Shown here in pieces: positions 17,447 to 25,492 of a DNA stretch of 64,000 bases. Position numbers and translations under genes: made by a program. This DNA is from Pseudomonas asiatica (GTDB lineage Bacteria; Pseudomonadota; Gammaproteobacteria; Pseudomonadales; Pseudomonadaceae), in contig NZ_BLJF01000002.1 in the NCBI RefSeq assembly GCF_009932335.1, positions 186,001 through 250,000 of the forward strand, written 5' to 3'. Within the stretch, counting starts at the first letter, position 1, and every line of letters starts with the position of its first letter. The notes beneath the pieces were generated by a model. It saw only the letters and a list, made by a program, of their open reading frames with translations. It was not told where the DNA came from and ran no database searches.

Positions 17447-18678
17447 TGAGCGACATTATCCGCCGCGACCCACGCGCCGAGTGGATCGCCCGTAACCGTC
17501 TGCACCCGCTGCATGCAGCGATGCAGACGCAGCAGACCAGCTGGATGGGGCCCAACGGCCTCATCCGCAAGAACCCCCATGCGATTGCCGCAGGCTTCAT
17601 CGGCCCGGCCGGCATCAAGCGCATCGACCGCAGCGGCGCCCAGCAGGGCACCGCCGTGGGCGGGCGACGCACGGCGGCGGCCGAGGTCAAGCTGCCGCTG
17701 CACCAGGTGCCGGCGCCGGCGTTCTACATCGCCGTGGTGCCAGACATGGTCGGCGGCCGCCTGAGCAGCCACGACCGCGACCTGCTCGGCCTGGCCCACA
17801 GTCTGGCCGGCAGCGACGGTGCGGTGCTGGCAGTGGTGTTTGGCGAGCACAAGGAAAGCAACTTTTCCACAGCCGGGGTAGACCGCCTGCTGGTCATCGA
17901 AGGCGAGGCTTTCGAAGGTTATGCACCGGAGCAACTGGTACAAGGCTTGCGGGCTGTGGATAACCAGTTCACCCCGCGCCACTGGCTGCTGCCCGACAGC
18001 CGCACCGGTGGCGGCGAACTGGGCCGGCGCCTGGGCGCGGCACTGGGCGAGCGCCCGGCGACGCGGGTATGGCAGGTCAAGGACGGCCAGTGCATCGGCC
18101 GTGCCGGTGCCGGCCACCAAGACCTGCAGCGCGCCGTACCACGCTTGATCCTGGCGGCGGCCGAGTGCGCCGAGCCAGTCAGCGAAACCCGTCACGAAGC
18201 GCTGCCGGTGGAGTTGTCCACAAGCGTGGCGCGCAGCCTGTCGCGCATCGAAGACCTCGGCTCGGTGGCCGTGGACCCGGCCACCATTGCCATGGCCGAA
18301 GCCGAGTTCATCGTCTCGGGCGGCAACGGGGTCAAGGACTGGGACCTGTATCACAAGGCCACCGCGGCCCTCGGCGCCACCGAAGGCGCCTCGCGGGTGG
18401 CGGTGGACGATGGCTTCATGCCGCGCAACCGCCAGGTGGGTGCCACCGGTACCTGGGTTACCGCGCGGGTCTACGTGGCTGTGGGTATCTCGGGCGCGAT
18501 CCAGCACCTGCAGGGCATCGGCGCCTGCGACAAGGTGGTGGCGATCAACATGGACCCGGGCTGCGACATGATCAAACGGGCCGACCTGTCGGTAATTGGC
18601 GACAGTTCGGCGATTCTCCAGGCACTGATCGAGGCTGTGGACAACTACCGCAGCGGCGGCCAGCGCGACGCGGCATAA
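17446..18678 (+). CDS. etfA: Electron transfer flavoprotein alpha-like subunit of the dgc system
   Basis: 410-residue protein whose C-terminal 130 residues are the ETF-alpha FAD domain (QVGATGTWVTARVYVAVGIS, GAIQHLQGIGACDKVVAINM, then DPGCDMIKRAD). The N-terminal extension of about 90 residues (RNRLHPLHAAMQTQQTSWMG) is longer than in housekeeping ETF-alpha. Overlap of its ATG with the dgcB stop indicates coupled translation. It should accept electrons from DgcA/DgcB with the subunit encoded at 18689. This is a pathway-specific paralogue, so the symbol is generic. Confidence 0.85.
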   Translation: MSDIIRRDPRAEWIARNRLHPLHAAMQTQQTSWMGPNGLIRKNPHAIAAGFIGPAGIKRIDRSGAQQGTAVGGRRTAAAEVKLPLHQVPAPAFYIAVVPDMVGGRLSSHDRDLLGLAHSLAGSDGAVLAVVFGEHKESNFSTAGVDRLLVIEGEAFEGYAPEQLVQGLRAVDNQFTPRHWLLPDSRTGGGELGRRLGAALGERPATRVWQVKDGQCIGRAGAGHQDLQRAVPRLILAAAECAEPVSETRHEALPVELSTSVARSLSRIEDLGSVAVDPATIAMAEAEFIVSGGNGVKDWDLYHKATAALGATEGASRVAVDDGFMPRNRQVGATGTWVTARVYVAVGISGAIQHLQGIGACDKVVAINMDPGCDMIKRADLSVIGDSSAILQALIEAVDNYRSGGQRDAA

Positions 18679-18688
18679 GGGCACGAGC

Positions 18689-19459
18689 ATGAGTACGAAA
18701 GTGATCAGCCTGGTTTCCATCGGTGCCCACCCCAGCTCCGGCCGCGCTCGCCGCGCCGAGCAGGATGCGCGCGCCGTGGAGCTGGGTTTGCAGCTGGCTG
18801 GGGATAACTTGCAGGTGGTGCATGCCGGCGACCCACGGGAAGAGGCGCTGCGCGCCTACCTGGGGATGGGCCTGGACCATCTGGATGTGCTGGAGCAGCC
18901 GGCTGGTGCCGACGTGCTGGGCGTGCTCGGGGATTACCTGCGCGATGCCGGGGCACAGCTGGTGCTGACTGGTAGCCAGGCCGAGACCGGCGAAGGGTCG
19001 GGCATGTTGCCGTTCCTGCTGGCCGAAAAGCTCGGCTGGCCGCTGATTGTGGGGTTGGCTGAAGTGGAGTCGATCGACAACGGCACCGCCCAGGTATTGC
19101 AGGCGCTGCCGCGCGGTCAGCGGCGTCGGCTGAAGGTGCGTCTGCCGTTGCTGGCGACTGTGGATAACGCTGCGCCCAAGCCGCGCCAGAGCGCTTTCGG
19201 GCCGGCGCGTCGGGGTGTGTTGGCGGCACGCAACGTGGCTATCGTCGAGGACGAACTGCTGGCCGAAGCCGAACTGCAGCCAGCCCGCCCACGGCCCAAG
19301 CGGCTTAAGGTGATCAAGGCCAAGAGCGGTGCCGACCGGATGAAGGCGGCGACGGCCAAGGCCAGTGGTGGCGGTGGCAAGGTATTGAAGGACGTTTCTC
19401 CACAGGAAGGCGCCGAGGCCATCCTCAAGCTGCTGGTGGAAGAAGGCGTGCTGCGCTAG
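18689..19459 (+). CDS. etfB: Electron transfer flavoprotein beta-like subunit of the dgc system
   Basis: 256-residue ETF-beta-family protein: ADVLGVLGDYLRDAGAQLVL and TGSQAETGEGSGMLPFLLAE match the adenine-nucleotide-binding region. The C-terminal third is a basic linker unlike typical ETF-beta (RPRPKRLKVIKAKSG). It lies 10 nt after the alpha-like gene and ends the operon. With its partner it should form a dedicated ETF for dimethylglycine oxidation. A REP pair follows the stop. Confidence 0.85.
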   Translation: MSTKVISLVSIGAHPSSGRARRAEQDARAVELGLQLAGDNLQVVHAGDPREEALRAYLGMGLDHLDVLEQPAGADVLGVLGDYLRDAGAQLVLTGSQAETGEGSGMLPFLLAEKLGWPLIVGLAEVESIDNGTAQVLQALPRGQRRRLKVRLPLLATVDNAAPKPRQSAFGPARRGVLAARNVAIVEDELLAEAELQPARPRPKRLKVIKAKSGADRMKAATAKASGGGGKVLKDVSPQEGAEAILKLLVEEGVLR

Positions 19460-19477
19460 AGCCTCACGCGGTCCCGG

Positions 19478-19591
19478 TGTAGGAGCGGCCTTGTGTCGCG
19501 ATGGGCTGCGCAGCAGCCCCGGTTATCTTGATTCGTAGTCGAGATCCTGGGGCCGCGCTGCGGCCCATCGCTACACAAGGCCGCTCCTACA
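19478..19591. repeat. REP inverted pair after the dgc operon
   Basis: TGTAGGAGCGGCCTTGTGTC at 19478 faces its inverted copy ending CCGCTCCTACA at 19591. Inner stems are GGGCTGCGCAGCAGCCCC and GGGGCCGCGCTGCGGCCC. Confidence 0.9.
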
Positions 19592-19645
19592 TTCCATACA
19601 CAGCCTCGATCGGTCGCTTTTGCCCACCGAATCTGTTCGCCAAGG

Positions 19646-20134
19646 TGTGGATAAAGTGTTGGCGCATGGCCGCAGCCCTTGTATGACGTGACCTCCAAGC
19701 TTTTGATCAAAAAACGATCAGTATTATCCCTGCCTTCGCATGCAAAGCACGGCAGCACCCTGCTGATTTTGCCCACAATCGCTGTTAGCCGGTCTGTGGA
19801 TAATCTGTTCGGCATCACCTGTAAGCGGCGTAGTCAAAGGCTTTGGCAGATCTGTTCAAAAATTGAACAATCCCGCCCGGATGCTACGCGATGCCTGAAA
19901 ATCAAGCCCTTGGGTCACTTATCAACAGGGCGATAGCAAAAAGCTCATTGGTTGCCCACAAAGTCTGTTGGTGTTTCTGTGGACAAGATGTATGAACTCC
20001 GCTGTAGCCCAGTTAATACGCGACCTTGGCTGATATGGTCAAATAATGATCAAGGTCCTACCTGACATTTTTGCCAGTACGCAAATGTTAAACCGACCAT
20101 TACCGTATCCACAGGTCTTCGTATTTGTGAATAA
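19646..20134. promoter_or_regulatory. Cluster of DnaA-box-like 9-mers
   Basis: This gene-free stretch holds three exact matches to the DnaA box TTATNCACA (TGTGGATAA at 19646 and 19795; TGTGAATAA at 20126, four bases before the next start codon). It also holds three single-mismatch matches (TTATCAACA at 19919, TGTGGACAA at 19978, GTATCCACA at 20105). It could bind DnaA and either titrate it or control the RHS-core gene at 20138. No ORF in this interval looks real. Confidence 0.5.
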
Positions 20135-20137
20135 CTC

Positions 20138-20896
20138 ATGGCGACATACCTGCTAAATGCCGATCGGCAGCACTCTGTACTGGGTACGTATCCCGGCGGC
20201 CCCCGTGCTTATGCGCCTTATGGAGTCATGAGCGCCGCCTGCGCACCAGGGCTGGCATTTTGTGGAGAGTATCGGGACCCAGTGACTGGGAATTACCCAC
20301 TAGGAAATGGCCATCGTACCTACACACCCTCGCTCATGCGTTTCCAGTCACCCGACACGCAAAGCCCGTTCGGCGAGGGCGGGCTCAATGCTTATTTGTA
20401 CTGCCTTGGTGACCCGGTCAACCACCGCGATCCCACAGGGCAGAAGGCAGAGGATTATGTACTGCCAGTGCTGAGTATCCTTACCAACGTGCTAGGTCTG
20501 TTTATCAGCGGGCTACGATTCAGAGCTTTCGTCAAGCAGGTGGGTGCTAGTCGAAGAATTGCCGTGGAAAGCCTTTCACCGTCGATTATGCCGCCAACAC
20601 GACAGGATTGGGCTTTGTCCAGCGTGAGTGCGGTCGCTGGCGTTGCGGGGTTGACCATTGGTGTTGTGAGAACGGCCGATCCTGAAAACAACTGGCAGAC
20701 ATGGGCCTTGGCTACGCTGACCGTTGTGTCGCTCGCAACGACGGGCTATGAGGCATGGGGGCTGGCTCAGGAGAAGCCATGGAAACCGGATACGCCTGTC
20801 GCTGTGAGGCGGCGAGAATCTCCGCCTACCGCAGATGATGTGAACACTTCAGCGGCCGAGATCAGAGGCATGACCCCATCCCAGAAATACGGATAG
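20138..20896 (+). CDS. Short RHS-core protein with hydrophobic tail (mini-RHS 1)
   Basis: 252-residue protein made of an RHS-associated core alone (residues 12-101: SVLG, YAPYG, GNGHRTYTPSLMRFQSPD, SPFGEGGLNAYLYCLGDPVN, DPTG) and a variable tail with three hydrophobic segments (about 107-126, 158-177, 189-209). The YD-repeat barrel of full Rhs proteins is absent. The start ATG has a poor ribosome site, and an in-frame TAA lies just upstream, so it was not cut from a longer ORF here. The tail could insert in a membrane; no toxin family recognised. It is convergent with gbcA. Confidence 0.8.
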   Translation: MATYLLNADRQHSVLGTYPGGPRAYAPYGVMSAACAPGLAFCGEYRDPVTGNYPLGNGHRTYTPSLMRFQSPDTQSPFGEGGLNAYLYCLGDPVNHRDPTGQKAEDYVLPVLSILTNVLGLFISGLRFRAFVKQVGASRRIAVESLSPSIMPPTRQDWALSSVSAVAGVAGLTIGVVRTADPENNWQTWALATLTVVSLATTGYEAWGLAQEKPWKPDTPVAVRRRESPPTADDVNTSAAEIRGMTPSQKYG

Positions 20897-20914
20897 CGAC
20901 ATCTGTCGCTATCC
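20891..20914. terminator. Terminator-like hairpin between mini-RHS 1 and gbcA
   Basis: GGATAGCGACA and TGTCGCTATCC form an 11-bp perfect inverted repeat that includes the RHS stop codon. No T-run follows on either strand. Position between convergent genes fits a bidirectional terminator. Confidence 0.5.
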
Positions 20915-20929
20915 GCTTATCCCGGGCAG

Positions 20930-22222
20930 TTACTGCGCCTGCACTTCTTTCAGGTAAGGCGCAGGTTCCGCGCCCAGATTGTTCAGCAAGCGCTGGCTAT
21001 ACCAGTCAATGAAGTTGACCACGCCAAACTCGTAGGTCTTCGAGTAAGGCCCAGGCTGATAAGCAGTGGAGTTGATCCCACGCTGGTTCTCTTCAGCCAA
21101 ACGACGGTCCTGATCGTTGGTTGCGTCCCAGACCTTGCGCATCTGCTCAGGGTCGTAGTCCACGCCTTCCACGGCATCCTTGTGCACCAGCCACTTGGTG
21201 GTGACCATGGTTTCCTGGGCGCTGATCGGCCACACGGTGAACACGATCATGTGGTCGCCCATGCAGTGGTTCCAGGAGTGTGGCAGGTGCAGGATGCGCA
21301 TCGAGCCCAGGTCGGGGTTCTTGATGCGGCCCATCAGCTTCTTGCATGCCTGCTTGCCATCCATGGTCATCGACACGGTCCCCTTGAGCAGCGGCATGCG
21401 CACGATACGGTTACGCAGGCCATGGCTCTTGTGCAGGTACGGGATCTTCTCGGCTTCCCAGGCAGCGGCGGAGGCGGCTACGTGGTCCTTGAAGGCCTGG
21501 TCGGCGCGAGGGTCGTTGGTGTCGTCCCACTCCAGCAGGGTTTTCAGCAGTTCAGGGTGCGACCCATTGCAGTGGTAGCACTCGCGGTTGTTTTCCAGCA
21601 CCAGTTTCCAGTTGGCCTTTTCCATCAAGGTGGTTTGTACCGCCACCTTGGTGTTTTCCATATCGTACGGTTCCATGTAGTGGTCCAGGGTGGCCAGGAA
21701 CTCGTCGATGGCGGGCGGGTTTTCCGCCAGGCTGATGAAGATGTAGCCGCCAGCGACCTTCACGTTCACCGGCTTCAGGCCATACTGGTTCATGTCGAAG
21801 TCGGCGCCCATTTCAGTGCCGGCGAACAGCAAGCGGCCGTCCAGCTCGTAGGTCCACTGGTGGTAAGGGCAGACCAGCTTGGCCACCTTGCCTTTTTCGC
21901 TGGTGCACAGACGCGAGCCGCGGTGGCGGCAGACGTTATGGAAGGCATGCACCTTACCCTCGGCACCACGGATCACGATGATCGGGTTCTTGCCGATCTG
22001 CAGGGTCAGGAAGTTGCCCTTTGTCGGAATCTCGCTTACCAGCCCCGCGATCAGCCACTCCTTGTGGAAGATCTCCTGCATGTCGATCTGGAACAGACGC
22101 TCGTCGGTGTAGAAAGGCTGGGGCAGCGAGTAGGTGCGCTCGCGGGTCTGCAGCATCTCGGCGGTGGCCTTGCGTGCAGGTTCCAGTGGATCGCCCAGGC
22201 TCAGGGTTGCGGTGACGTCCAT
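20930..22222 (-). CDS. gbcA: GbcA, glycine betaine monooxygenase Rieske subunit
   Basis: 430-residue ring-hydroxylating-type oxygenase alpha subunit. The Rieske 2Fe-2S motif is CRHRGSRLC...CPYHQW near residues 94-118, and the mononuclear iron region is NNRECYHCNGSHPE near 215. It oxidatively demethylates glycine betaine to dimethylglycine and formaldehyde, using electrons from GbcB. The frame is open far upstream, but the ATG at 22222 with AGGA and a normal family length gives the start. Divergent from gbcB, with a shared promoter region expected to be under GbdR. Confidence 0.93.
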   Translation of the reverse strand: MDVTATLSLGDPLEPARKATAEMLQTRERTYSLPQPFYTDERLFQIDMQEIFHKEWLIAGLVSEIPTKGNFLTLQIGKNPIIVIRGAEGKVHAFHNVCRHRGSRLCTSEKGKVAKLVCPYHQWTYELDGRLLFAGTEMGADFDMNQYGLKPVNVKVAGGYIFISLAENPPAIDEFLATLDHYMEPYDMENTKVAVQTTLMEKANWKLVLENNRECYHCNGSHPELLKTLLEWDDTNDPRADQAFKDHVAASAAAWEAEKIPYLHKSHGLRNRIVRMPLLKGTVSMTMDGKQACKKLMGRIKNPDLGSMRILHLPHSWNHCMGDHMIVFTVWPISAQETMVTTKWLVHKDAVEGVDYDPEQMRKVWDATNDQDRRLAEENQRGINSTAYQPGPYSKTYEFGVVNFIDWYSQRLLNNLGAEPAPYLKEVQAQ

Positions 22223-22359
22223 CGTGTATTCCTCGGGGCCGTGTGCGGCCGGCAAAAGGTGGCTAATCGTTGTTGTGGTGCCGCAAGGCTGCTCATCAGA
22301 AACAGCTAGTTGTTTTGCCGTGGAGTGTGCGTCCGAAGGCGTCATGAACCGTATCCATG

Positions 22360-22387
22360 GGCGACATGGCCGATTTGAATTACGACG
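22360..22387. promoter_or_regulatory. Candidate GbdR operator between gbcA and gbcB
   Basis: GGCGACAT (22360-22367) and TACGACGC (22381-22388) carry CGAC cores exactly 21 bp apart in the same orientation, as in the cdhR tandem site. The site lies between two divergent genes known in Pseudomonas to be activated by GbdR. Confidence 0.35.
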
Positions 22388-22516
22388 CGCCAGCCCTTGC
22401 AGTGCGGGGCTGGTCGCGATAAGCACGCCGATGTCGCTGGCAGGAATGTACGTCGTCTTCAGCTTGCGCATTATCCAAGCCATAAAACGGCCAATAGTCG
22501 GCTGCTGGAGATGAAC

Positions 22517-23617
22517 ATGTCCGATACCTTCCTCAATCCGGTCACTACCCAGACCTGGGCCAACGGCCGCCACATCGTGCGCTGCGTCAAGGTCATCCAG
22601 GAGACCTGGGACGTGCGCACGTTCTGCTTCATGGCCGATCAACCGATCATGTTCTTCTTCAAGCCGGGGCAGTTCGTCACCCTGGAGCTGGAGATCGAAG
22701 GCAAGCCGGTGATGCGTTCCTACACCATCTCCAGTTCGCCGTCGGTGCCCTACAGCTTCTCGATCACGGTCAAGCGCGTACCGGGCGGCCTGGTGTCCAA
22801 CTTCCTTCACGACACCATGCACGAAGGCGCCGAGCTGCCGGTGCATGGCCCGGTGGGGCTGTTCAACGCCATCGATTTCCCGGCGCAAAAGGTGCTGTAC
22901 CTCTCGGGCGGTGTCGGGATCACCCCGGTCATGTCGATGGCGCGCTGGTTCTACGACACCAACGGCAATGTCGACATGGTGTTCGTGCACAGCGCCCGTT
23001 CGCCGAAGGACATCATCTACCATCGTGAACTGGAGCAGATGGCCTCGCGCATCCCCAATTTCAGCCTGCACATCATTTGTGAAAAGCATGGCCTGGGTGA
23101 GCCGTGGGCGGGTTATCGCGGTTACCTCAACCAGCGCCTGATGGAGCTGATCGCGCCGGACTACATGGACCGTGTGGTGTTCTGCTGCGGCCCGACGCCA
23201 TACATGACTGCGGTCAAGCGCATGCTCGAAGCGGTCGGCTTCGACATGAAGAACTATCACGAGGAATCGTTCGGTGCGACGCCGCCTGAGGCCAAAGCCG
23301 ATGCGGTGGAGCATGCCGAGCAGGCTGCCGACGCGCCGGAACTGGATGCGGCCGACCTCAACCTGGTGGAGTTCATCGGCAGCGAGAAGAGCATCCGCAT
23401 CGCCCCGGGCGAGACCGTGCACGCGGCGGCGGCCAAGGTTGGCCTGATGATCCCGAAAGCCTGCGGTATGGGCATTTGCGGCACCTGCAAGGTGCTCAAG
23501 CTGGGCGGCGAAGTGGAGATGGAGCACAACGGCGGCATTACCGAAGAGGACGAAGCCGAGGGCTACATCCTGTCGTGCTGCAGTGTGCCGAAAGGGGATG
23601 TGCGGATCGATTACTGA
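22517..23617 (+). CDS. gbcB: GbcB, glycine betaine monooxygenase reductase subunit
   Basis: 366-residue flavin reductase: FAD-binding barrel (RSYTISSSP near 78), NAD domain (YLSGGVGITPVMSMAR near 135), and a C-terminal plant-type 2Fe-2S ferredoxin with CGMGICGTCKV and a distal Cys in ILSCCSVP. It passes NAD(P)H electrons to GbcA. The ATG at 22517 is preferred over 22511 because GGAG is then seven bases upstream. An intrinsic hairpin follows the stop. Confidence 0.92.
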   Translation: MSDTFLNPVTTQTWANGRHIVRCVKVIQETWDVRTFCFMADQPIMFFFKPGQFVTLELEIEGKPVMRSYTISSSPSVPYSFSITVKRVPGGLVSNFLHDTMHEGAELPVHGPVGLFNAIDFPAQKVLYLSGGVGITPVMSMARWFYDTNGNVDMVFVHSARSPKDIIYHRELEQMASRIPNFSLHIICEKHGLGEPWAGYRGYLNQRLMELIAPDYMDRVVFCCGPTPYMTAVKRMLEAVGFDMKNYHEESFGATPPEAKADAVEHAEQAADAPELDAADLNLVEFIGSEKSIRIAPGETVHAAAAKVGLMIPKACGMGICGTCKVLKLGGEVEMEHNGGITEEDEAEGYILSCCSVPKGDVRIDY

Positions 23618-23628
23618 TCCGGTGTTCC

Positions 23629-23649
23629 CAGGGCCGCAAAGCGGCCCTG
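23629..23649 (+). terminator. Terminator of gbcB
   Basis: CAGGGCCGC-AAA-GCGGCCCTG, a nine-base stem with a three-base loop, followed by TTCTGTTTC. Confidence 0.75.
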
Positions 23650-23735
23650 TTCTGTTTCACAACTGGTATTTCCGACAGTTCCAGATTACCCGAGGTACCA
23701 AATAGAATTGCCTCAGTCCTCTTTGAGTATTGAGC

Positions 23736-24443
23736 ATGAACCGTTGCCATTTGCTAGTTGTGGATATGAGCGGTTCAGTGTTTTACCGCAGCCACTGCAG
23801 AACACACGGCGCATATGACCCCTATGGTGCACATCCGGGCAATGCTGCTTGGGTACTCGCATTTAATGGCGAGCGCCGAGATAACCTCACAGGCTTTTAT
23901 CTGCTCGGCAATGGCAGAAGAGCATATAGCTCCGCATCAAGGCGATTCTTGTCTGCAGACCAGCTGAGCCCATTTTCCAAGGGGGGTATCAATGCTTATG
24001 CCTATTGCTTGGGAGATCCGGTTAACAGGCAAGATCCGAGCGGAGCATTCAGCATTCTCTCGTTTCTCAAAAGCGCGATATGGCTAGGCTCGCGGATTAA
24101 AGCAGCTTGGGCTCGTCCAGCTGGATTGAAGGTGTTGGCTGAAGCGGCTAAATGGACGGCCGGTATCGGAGGCAGCCTGGCTTTTTACGGAGTACCTGGT
24201 GGTAAAGAGTTGGCGACTGCTGGGAGTATTGTGAAGGCCGGGTTAAAAGGATTTTCAGTCGGCAGGGCGCTGCAGAAAGAGGTTGAGAATAGTTTTGGGC
24301 CTCTCATGATGGATTTGGCTGGGGCTGAATTTTCGCCCTTCGTTGGCCCTACCACCGCCAGCGAGTCTCCAAGCCCCTTGGAGCTTGCTGAACAGATCAG
24401 GGCTGCATCTCGCCAACCCATTAAAGTCCAAGGCAAGGCGTGA
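23736..24443 (+). CDS. Short RHS-core protein with helical tail (mini-RHS 2)
   Basis: 235-residue protein. The RHS-associated core spans residues 5-103 (YDPYG, LAFNGERRDNLTGFYLLGNG, LSPFSKGGINAYAYCLGDPV, DPSG). The tail of about 130 residues has amphipathic and glycine-rich helices (GLKVLAEAAKWTAGIGGSLA) and no recognised toxin motif. ATG at 23736 is taken; a TTG six bases earlier is less likely. The last 40 bp overlap, on the opposite strand, DNA resembling the end of a chemoreceptor gene, so the 3' end marks an insertion or replacement boundary. No immunity gene follows. Confidence 0.75.
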   Translation: MNRCHLLVVDMSGSVFYRSHCRTHGAYDPYGAHPGNAAWVLAFNGERRDNLTGFYLLGNGRRAYSSASRRFLSADQLSPFSKGGINAYAYCLGDPVNRQDPSGAFSILSFLKSAIWLGSRIKAAWARPAGLKVLAEAAKWTAGIGGSLAFYGVPGGKELATAGSIVKAGLKGFSVGRALQKEVENSFGPLMMDLAGAEFSPFVGPTTASESPSPLELAEQIRAASRQPIKVQGKA

Positions 24444-24640
24444 CAATTCTGCAATCACCGCACGGGTCTGTTGCGCCCCGGTAGCACTCTGCACCGACAG
24501 CTCATTGATGTTTGCCAGGTTGCGTCCACTTTCCGCGCCACTTCTTCCACAGCGCTGATCATCTCGATGAGGGTGCTGGCCGCCTGTTCGATTTCGTTGT
24601 TCTGCTGCTGGCCACGGGCGCTTTCGTCAGTCCTTTTCCT
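24405..24640 (-). pseudogene. Remnant of a methyl-accepting chemotaxis protein 3' end
   Basis: Read leftward, two frames give RGQQQNNEIEQAASTLIEMI then, after a frameshift, LANINELSVQSATGAQQTRA and VIAELSRLALDFNGL. These resemble the adaptation and C-terminal helices of Pseudomonas chemoreceptors, but the hairpin tip between them is missing. The rest of the gene is absent and the RHS gene overlaps its last codons. I infer a chemoreceptor gene was displaced here. Confidence 0.5.
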
Positions 24641-24785
24641 GACCGGCGGTTGATCCAGGTCGGAACAAGGGGCCGGCTACCCTGTCAATCTGCGGGTTAG
24701 ACACTTTGTGAATCCGATATTTAATGGCGATGGGCCGCACTTTTCTTTATCGTGTGCGCCCCTCGCAACAACCTGAGATAGACCC

Positions 24786-25016
24786 ATGCTGGAAGCTTCC
24801 CTGAATCAAATCGAGCAACTGGTCAGCGACCTGATGCAGAAGAACGCTCAACTCACCGAGCAGAACGCCGCCCTCGGTCAGGAACTGGCCCAGGCCAAGG
24901 AAGAGAACGAAACCCTGCAGCTGTCGCTGATGGAGCAGGAAGAGAAGAACGGCAGCACCGCCGCACGCCTGCAGGCCCTGCTCGAGCGCGCCAACGCCGG
25001 CGTCGTAGGCGCATGA
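24786..25016 (+). CDS. ZapB/TIGR02449-like small coiled-coil protein
   Basis: 76-residue protein that is almost entirely a coiled coil (heptads in LNQIEQLVSDLMQKNAQLTE and onward to LERANAGVV). It precedes a ZapA-family gene and overlaps it by four bases (ATGA at 25013), so the two are translated together. Pairing of a short coiled-coil protein with ZapA resembles the main zapA locus elsewhere in Pseudomonas chromosomes, which makes this a likely paralogous pair. Role in division is inferred. Confidence 0.7.
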   Translation: MLEASLNQIEQLVSDLMQKNAQLTEQNAALGQELAQAKEENETLQLSLMEQEEKNGSTAARLQALLERANAGVVGA

Positions 25017-25315
25017 CACTGCGAGCGCAGCCGATCAATGTCGTGTCGATCCTCGGCAACGACTATTCGATCAAGGCGCCTGAAGGCCAGGAAGCGACCC
25101 TGGCCCAGGCGGTGCAGATGCTCAACACCGCCCTGGCCCAGACCAAGCGTCAGTACCCGACCCTGATCGGCGACAAGCTGCTGGTGCTGGCCGCGCTGAA
25201 CCTGTGTTCGCGGCAGATCGAGCTGCAGGATGAGCACCGCAAGACGCTGGAGCGTACCCAGGCGCAGATCGATGCCACGGTGGACGCCATCGTGCGGACC
25301 ATAGCCGAACAATAA
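25013..25315 (+). CDS. ZapA-family cell division protein (paralogue)
   Basis: 100-residue ZapA-family protein. It has the N-terminal beta segment INVVSILGNDYSIKAPEGQE, the L..A...LN pattern (LAQAVQMLNTALAQTK), a KLLVLAALNL segment and a C-terminal coiled coil ending DAIVRTIAEQ. ZapA proteins bind and bundle FtsZ. The canonical Pseudomonas zapA lies next to 6S RNA and a 5-formyltetrahydrofolate cyclo-ligase gene; neither is present here, so this is probably a second copy with a separate role. Confidence 0.75.
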   Translation: MTLRAQPINVVSILGNDYSIKAPEGQEATLAQAVQMLNTALAQTKRQYPTLIGDKLLVLAALNLCSRQIELQDEHRKTLERTQAQIDATVDAIVRTIAEQ

Positions 25316-25331
25316 GGCCTTGCATCGACCT

Positions 25332-25405
25332 CTGTGGGAGCGGATTCACCCGCGAATGCGTCAGTGCATTCAGCATCGCATTCGCGGGTAAACCCGCTCC
25401 CACAG
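25332..25405. repeat. REP inverted pair
   Basis: CTGTGGGAGCGGATTCACCC and the inverted GGGTAAACCCGCTCCCACAG, with inner CGAATGCG/CGCATTCG, directly after the ZapA-like gene. Confidence 0.88.
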
Positions 25406-25446
25406 GGTATCTGATTGCTTCAGGTCACTAGATTAACTGCATACGC

Positions 25447-25460
25447 AAGTGTATACACTT
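25447..25460. promoter_or_regulatory. Perfect 14-bp palindrome upstream of the chemoreceptor
   Basis: AAGTGTATACACTT is fully self-complementary and lies 33 bp before the chemoreceptor start codon. TGTATACA-type palindromes are common operators for GntR-type regulators, so local repression by a ligand-sensing regulator is plausible. No regulator gene is adjacent. Confidence 0.45.
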
Positions 25461-25492
25461 TCCGCAAACAATAATTATGCGGGGAGTAGGGC

